Source: Harenicola maris (GTDB lineage: Bacteria; Pseudomonadota; Alphaproteobacteria; Rhodobacterales; Rhodobacteraceae). Taken from it: a stretch of 64,000 nt of DNA. Shown piece after piece: positions 60,536 through 64,000 of the stretch. The stretch covers positions 1,426,001-1,490,000 of the forward strand of contig JADQAZ010000001.1 in the NCBI GenBank assembly GCA_018524345.1, written 5' to 3'. The translations under genes were made by a program, and so were the position numbers. Numbering within the stretch: position 1 is the stretch's first letter; each line of letters begins with the position of its first letter. A model generated the notes under the pieces. That model did not search any database, was not told where the DNA came from, and saw only the letters and a list, made by a program, of their open reading frames with translations.

Positions 60536-60982
60536 ATGCTTATCGGAATAAACCCACTCCTCTCGCCTGACCTTCTGAGAACATTATGTGCTATGGGGCA
60601 CGGCGACGAGATTGTTATTGCCGACGCCAACTTTCCTGCGGAGGCTTGCGCGAAACACCTACTGAGAGCCGACGGCATCGACGCACCACAGATGCTGGCT
60701 GCCATCCTCAGCGTCATGCCTCTTGATACCTATGACCGCACGCCCGCAAACGTCATGCAGATTGTCGGCAAGCCTGACGAAGTACCGCCCGTCGTCGCCT
60801 TGTTTCAAACCACCATTAACGATGTTGCGGATACGCCTGCTGACCTGGGATCGATCGAGCGGTTCAGCTTTTATGATCGGGCAAAGTCTGCATTCGCGAT
60901 CGTCCAAACTGGAGAACGTCGACTATACGGCAATATCATATTGAGGAAGGGTGTTTTACGCCCAAATGACGCGGCAACTTAG
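60536..60982 (+). CDS. L-fucose mutarotase-type protein (RbsD/FucU family)
   Basis: A 148-residue protein with the FucU pattern: NPLLSPDLLRTLCAMGHGDEIVIADANFPAE with the catalytic His, and AFAIVQTGERRLYGNIILRKGV at the C-terminus. FucU interconverts sugar anomers; L-galactose differs from L-fucose only by a 6-hydroxyl. Supplying the correct anomer to the C1 dehydrogenase fits the pathway. ATG at 60536 is chosen over an in-frame codon six bases earlier. Last gene of the rightward operon. Confidence 0.9.
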   Translation: MLIGINPLLSPDLLRTLCAMGHGDEIVIADANFPAEACAKHLLRADGIDAPQMLAAILSVMPLDTYDRTPANVMQIVGKPDEVPPVVALFQTTINDVADTPADLGSIERFSFYDRAKSAFAIVQTGERRLYGNIILRKGVLRPNDAAT

Positions 60983-61570
60983 AAAGCTCCGCCAAAGCTA
61001 TAGCGGCCCCTGCATTCCAAATCTCAGGCAATCCAGATTTAACATATGCGCGTTTATACAAATTTCTCACTAATCGTCACCGGTCCTTGGCAACATCTAA
61101 ACCTCCGCTGCTGTGAGCGGCACCTGTAGGTATCGCAACTGCAGCGAACGTCCCCTCACCGCCCTTCTCCCCCAGCGTGCTTCAAGCGGTAGGCGCTGCG
61201 GTTTTCTGTGCTCAGTCAGCCCGTTTCCAGCACTGCGCGGGACGATAAGCGAGCGTTGAACACCGCCGGTCAGACCTTGGGTTTCGCCCCGGCGATGCCG
61301 GTGCGACCGGCGGCGGCCTCGTGCCTTTGGCACGAGGCCGCCGGGCCCAACGAGGGGACATGGCCGAAGGCCGTGGACGCGAGGCGGGAGCTTTTGGCTT
61401 TGACTGGCTGGGGCCGAGACTGGGGATCGGGGCCTTGGGGCCTGCCTGATTGTTCGAAAATTGCGGGTAATGGGGGAAAATTTCTTGGATTGTGGCGGCT
61501 TCGCCCTCTTTGTGCCCATTTCTTTGGTTAGACCGACTTTAACAACGCTGGTCCCTAGGGTGGAATGACG
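60983..61570. other. Non-coding right edge of the island, no gene seen
   Basis: These 588 bases hold no convincing protein. Long frames on the minus strand (to 61097) are low-complexity and basic and are not credible. The first 100 bases are A+T-rich like the island; from about 61130 the stretch is G+C-rich. It contains the diverged sequence shared with 41468-41486 and one strong hairpin (61311-61343). No tRNA-like cloverleaf was recognised. Confidence 0.5.
61311..61343. repeat. Perfect 15-bp inverted repeat with TTT loop
   Basis: CGGCGGCCTCGTGCC (61311-61325) pairs without mismatch with GGCACGAGGCCGCCG (61329-61343) across a TTT loop. There is no T tail, so it is not a normal terminator. 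It could be a REP/BIME-like element or a recombination remnant at the island edge. Confidence 0.65.
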
Positions 61571-62266
61571 ATGGATGCCGAATTTGACGCTTATGTAGAA
61601 ACATATGCGGATCAACATAGTAAGAGCATACGGCTGTCGGGTGAGAGCCCCGAATATTTTGCCGATTACAAAATCCGCGAGTTGGCGCGTTTGGCGCGGC
61701 TTTGGGGGATGGAGCGGCCTGATATCCTTGATTTTGGCTCTGGCATGGGCAATTCCCTGCCCGCGTTTCGCAAGTATTTTCCCGGCAATCCGGTGACGGC
61801 GGCGGATGTCTCTGCCGCCAGTCTTGAGGCGGCGGTGGAGATTCACGGCGGCGAGGAGGCGCAGCTTGTGATTGCGGATCGGATTATTCCAGTGCGCAGC
61901 GGCCGTTTTGATCTGGTGTTTACCGCCTGTGTTTTTCACCACATTCCCGAGGAAGAGCATGTTGACTGGCTGGCCGATATTCGCCGTGTGACCCGCCGGG
62001 GCGGGCGTTTGGTGATTTTCGAGCATAACCCTTTTAACCCCCTGACCCAGCATGCGGTGCGCAACTGTCCGTTTGACGAGAACGCCGTGTTGATCACGCC
62101 GCGTCAGATGCGGGCGCGGTTGCGCCGTGCGGGATGGGAGCAGCCGAAGACGGACTTCCATGTGTTTTTCCCCGGGGCACTGGCCAAGCTGCGGCCCCTA
62201 GAGGCCTATCTGCGCTGGTGCGGGATCGGCGGGCAGTATGCCTGTTACGGGGTGGCGCCGGAATGA
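61571..62266 (+). CDS. SAM-dependent methyltransferase (class I)
   Basis: A 231-residue enzyme with the Rossmann methyltransferase motifs: ILDFGSGMGNSLPAF (motif I), VTAADVSAASLE, RFDLVFTACVFHHI and GGRLVIFEHNPFNPLT. The substrate is unknown; adjacency to a GtrA protein and a glycosyltransferase suggests a glycan or lipid-linked sugar. The ATG at 61571 is preferred because GGGTGGA lies at proper distance; an ATG at 61565 is six bases earlier. High G+C coding returns here. Confidence 0.87.
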   Translation: MDAEFDAYVETYADQHSKSIRLSGESPEYFADYKIRELARLARLWGMERPDILDFGSGMGNSLPAFRKYFPGNPVTAADVSAASLEAAVEIHGGEEAQLVIADRIIPVRSGRFDLVFTACVFHHIPEEEHVDWLADIRRVTRRGGRLVIFEHNPFNPLTQHAVRNCPFDENAVLITPRQMRARLRRAGWEQPKTDFHVFFPGALAKLRPLEAYLRWCGIGGQYACYGVAPE

Positions 62267-62688
62267 GCAGCCCTGCGGACCCTTGCCTTGCCCATGAGGC
62301 CCCACGCGCCCCTGCGGCCCTGCGGCGGCAGCTTTGGCGTTATCTTGTGACCGGGGTGATCAATACGGGGCTTGGCCTGTTTGTGATCATCGCCCTGCAC
62401 AAAGGGTTTGGCGCCGGGCTTATGCTGTCGAATGCGGCGGGATACGGGGTGGGATTGCTCTGTTCCTTTACGCTCAACCGGTCGTGGACCTTTGCCTCGA
62501 CGGGCAGCGTTCTGCCGGCGGCGGCGAAATATCTGGTCCTTGTGGGGATCGCCTTCGGGCTTTGTATCTCGGTGATCACGGGGTTGCAGGGGGCTGGTTT
62601 GCCCTATCTGCCCGCGCAGATCACGGGCACCGCCCTTTACAGCATTGTCGTTTTTCTAGGAGCGAAACATGTCATTTTCACCGATTAA
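62263..62688 (+). CDS. GtrA family membrane protein
   Basis: A 141-residue protein with four membrane helices and the GtrA pattern (RYLVTGVINTGLGLFVIIAL, AAGYGVGLLCSFTLNRSWTF, AKYLVLVGIAFGLC). GtrA proteins are thought to move undecaprenyl-phosphate-linked sugars across the inner membrane, with a GtrB-type glycosyltransferase, which is the next gene. ATG overlaps the methyltransferase stop; the end overlaps the next gene by 20 bases. Confidence 0.9.
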   Translation: MSSPADPCLAHEAPRAPAALRRQLWRYLVTGVINTGLGLFVIIALHKGFGAGLMLSNAAGYGVGLLCSFTLNRSWTFASTGSVLPAAAKYLVLVGIAFGLCISVITGLQGAGLPYLPAQITGTALYSIVVFLGAKHVIFTD

Positions 62689-63718
62689 GATCGACGAGGC
62701 CGCCCCTGCCCCTGTAAGTCGCCCGGCGCCGAGCATGGCGATTGTGGTGCCCTGCCATAACGAGCAGGAGGTGCTGCCGCAGCTGTTCCGCCGGTTGGAA
62801 AAGCTGGAGGCTGATCTGCTGGAGCGGGAGGCGATTGGCGGGCCTATGGCGCTGATCCTTGTGGATGACGGATCGACGGATCGCACATGGGAGGCGATCG
62901 AGGCGGCGAATACATCCCTTCTGGTTACCGGCATCCGGCTGTCGCGCAATCACGGGCATCAGCATGCGCTGTTTGCCGGATTGATGAAGGCCGATGCGGA
63001 TGTTGTGGTCAGCATGGATGCGGATTTGCAGGATGATCCCGATGCGGTGATCGGCATGCTGGAGGCCTATGACAATGGCGCGGAGGTGGTTTACGGCGTG
63101 CGCGGCAGCCGCCGGAAGGACACTTGGTTCAAACGTTGGTCGGCGCAGAAATACTACGCGCTGCTGTCGACCATGGGGGTGGACCTGATCCCCGATCATG
63201 CGGATTTTCGCCTGATGAGCCGCAAGGCGCTGGATGCCCTGTCGGAGTTTGGCGAGACCAATCTGTTCTTGCGCGGTTTGGTGCGGCAGGTGGGCTTTAC
63301 CTCTGCCACGGTCACCTATGACCGCGCCGAGCGGGCGGCGGGGGAGAGCAAATATCCCCTGCACAAGATGATTGCGCTGGCGCTGGAGGGGATTACTTCT
63401 TTCTCCGTGCGGCCCCTGCGGTTGATCACGCTGTTGGGCTTTGCCATTGCCAGCCTTGCGTTCCTGTTTACCTTTTATTCGATCTTTGCCTGGATGTTTG
63501 GCAAGACCGTGCCGGGTTGGACCTCTACCGTGGTGCCGATCTATATGCTGGGCGGGGTGCATCTGGTCGCTTTGGGGGTGATCGGGGAATATGTTGGCAA
63601 GATTTACCAAGAGACCAAGGGCCGGCCACGGTTCATCATTGACCGGACGGTGACCGGCGGTGCGGTTGAGGCGCCGATTTCCATGGCCTCGGCAAAAGCG
63701 AGCATGGGATCGCGATGA
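62669..63718 (+). CDS. Family 2 glycosyltransferase (GtrB/ArnC/DPM1-like)
   Basis: A 349-residue enzyme that transfers a sugar to a polyprenyl phosphate. GT2 motifs are VVPCHNEQEVLPQLFRRL, ILVDDGSTDRTWE, SMDADLQDDPD (DxD-like) and DHADFRLMSRKAL. Two C-terminal membrane helices (ITLLGFAIASLAFLFTFYSIF and IYMLGGVHLVALGVIGEYVG) match GtrB/ArnC. It forms an overlapping unit with the GtrA gene and the following membrane protein, suggesting O-antigen or surface glycan modification. Confidence 0.93.
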   Translation: MSFSPIKIDEAAPAPVSRPAPSMAIVVPCHNEQEVLPQLFRRLEKLEADLLEREAIGGPMALILVDDGSTDRTWEAIEAANTSLLVTGIRLSRNHGHQHALFAGLMKADADVVVSMDADLQDDPDAVIGMLEAYDNGAEVVYGVRGSRRKDTWFKRWSAQKYYALLSTMGVDLIPDHADFRLMSRKALDALSEFGETNLFLRGLVRQVGFTSATVTYDRAERAAGESKYPLHKMIALALEGITSFSVRPLRLITLLGFAIASLAFLFTFYSIFAWMFGKTVPGWTSTVVPIYMLGGVHLVALGVIGEYVGKIYQETKGRPRFIIDRTVTGGAVEAPISMASAKASMGSR

Positions 63719-64000
63719 GCCTTGCTGCGGATGAGGGGGCCCTGCGCGGCGGGGTGAGCCTGCGGGTCGGGGCGCCTTTGGTGGCCTTTGTTCTGGCCTC
63801 GCTCTGTGCTGTGCTGCCGATTTTGATGCACAGTTACTTGCCGCTGATTGACCTGCCCAACCATATTGCGCGGATGCATATTGCCGCCCATGGCGACGGG
63901 GCCTTGGCGCGGTATTACACCAGCGAGCTGTCCTTGGTGCCCAATTCGGCGGTGGATTATCTGTGGATGGTCTGGCCCTTTGGCGATGATCCGGTGGTGT
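63715..64000 (+). CDS. Large membrane protein, N-terminal part (truncated by window edge)
   Basis: The ATG at 63715 overlaps the glycosyltransferase stop (ATGA). The visible 95 residues have one membrane helix (LVAFVLASLCAVLPILMHSYL) followed by PLIDLPNHIARMHIAAHGDGALARYYTSE, which resembles the first loop of multi-spanning glycosyltransferase-like or hypothetical membrane proteins (DLPNH near the membrane edge). Function cannot be assigned from this part. Context points to surface glycan synthesis. Confidence 0.75.
   Translation, partial: MSLAADEGALRGGVSLRVGAPLVAFVLASLCAVLPILMHSYLPLIDLPNHIARMHIAAHGDGALARYYTSELSLVPNSAVDYLWMVWPFGDDPVV

Noticed and set aside
43166-60982. Reading the island purely as an L-fucose operon
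   Set aside because: FucU, the AKR and the lactonase fit L-fucose, but LgoD-like, UxaB-like, UxaA and KdgK-like enzymes require a 6-hydroxylated acid; L-fucose may still be a secondary substrate.
60983-61570. Possible tRNA gene as island attachment site
   Set aside because: I could not find acceptor, anticodon and T-loop sequences in either strand; the strong hairpin there is not part of a cloverleaf.
61097-62161. Minus-strand open frame covering the island edge and the methyltransferase gene
   Set aside because: Low-complexity, Arg/Pro/His-rich translation and antisense to a well-supported gene.
1-64000. CRISPR arrays or intact insertion sequences
   Set aside because: No regularly spaced repeats of 25-40 bases and no transposase frame were seen; only the integrase remnant at 42810-43100 points to mobility.

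Overview
The window looks like chromosome of a marine alphaproteobacterium of the Rhodobacterales (Roseobacter group). The evidence is the high G+C backbone, the gene order yajC-secD-secF ... ccmA-ccmB-ccmC-ccmD-ccmG beside acnA, the der-bamB-yfgM cluster, an orphan TRAP binding protein, and several family variants typical of that order (for example GEA in place of GDG in acetolactate synthase). No rRNA, tRNA or CRISPR array was recognised.

Layout. 1-5263: a truncated PAS sensor protein, a Tat-exported TRAP solute-binding protein, a divergent Cache-type histidine kinase with its NarL-type regulator, and an RTX repeat protein. 5545-9118: branched-chain amino acid synthesis, with a complete attenuator (Val/Leu-rich leader peptide and terminator) ahead of ilvI, an opposite-strand Cys-rich gene, then ilvH. 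9152-12547: bioY, a DUF6314 protein, purB and a small secreted protein, with a hairpin and direct-repeat region after purB. 12659-14822: a three-gene nitrile hydratase/thiocyanate hydrolase-like set in which the beta chain is split, plus an LpxL-type acyltransferase. 14843-20814: DUF1223 protein, hybrid histidine kinase, acnA. 20933-27844: cytochrome c maturation, an Mth938-like protein, a TauE/SafE permease and Sec accessory genes. 28101-35952: pentapeptide-repeat membrane protein, serS, an FkbM methyltransferase fused to a discoidin domain, der, bamB, yfgM. 36249-41380: an RND efflux adaptor and pump.

From about 41380 to 61500 composition and coding style change. The stretch starts with a ParD-like gene divergent from a type I methionine aminopeptidase, then a tyrosine-recombinase remnant, and continues as a laterally acquired catabolic island. 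Two divergent operons meet at 56545-56730 beside a double-HTH GntR regulator. The leftward operon encodes a UxaB-like reductase, an aldo/keto reductase, a sulfatase, a CUT1 ABC importer, a GHL6/GH151-like glycosidase, a galactonate-dehydratase-like enolase-superfamily enzyme, a decayed gene and UxaA. The rightward operon encodes an LgoD-like dehydrogenase, the regulator, a lactonase-type amidohydrolase, a KDG-type kinase and a FucU-type mutarotase. Read together the enzymes spell a route for L-galactose (6-hydroxy-L-fucose): aldose to lactone to L-galactonate to D-tagaturonate to D-altronate to KDG to KDPG. The sulfatase and glycosidase lack signal peptides, so desulfation and glycoside cleavage would happen in the cytoplasm after import of sulfated oligosaccharides, perhaps from red-algal galactans. 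This assignment is inference from families and context.

After the island (61571-64000) the backbone resumes with a methyltransferase, a GtrA flippase-like protein, a family 2 glycosyltransferase and the start of a large membrane protein.
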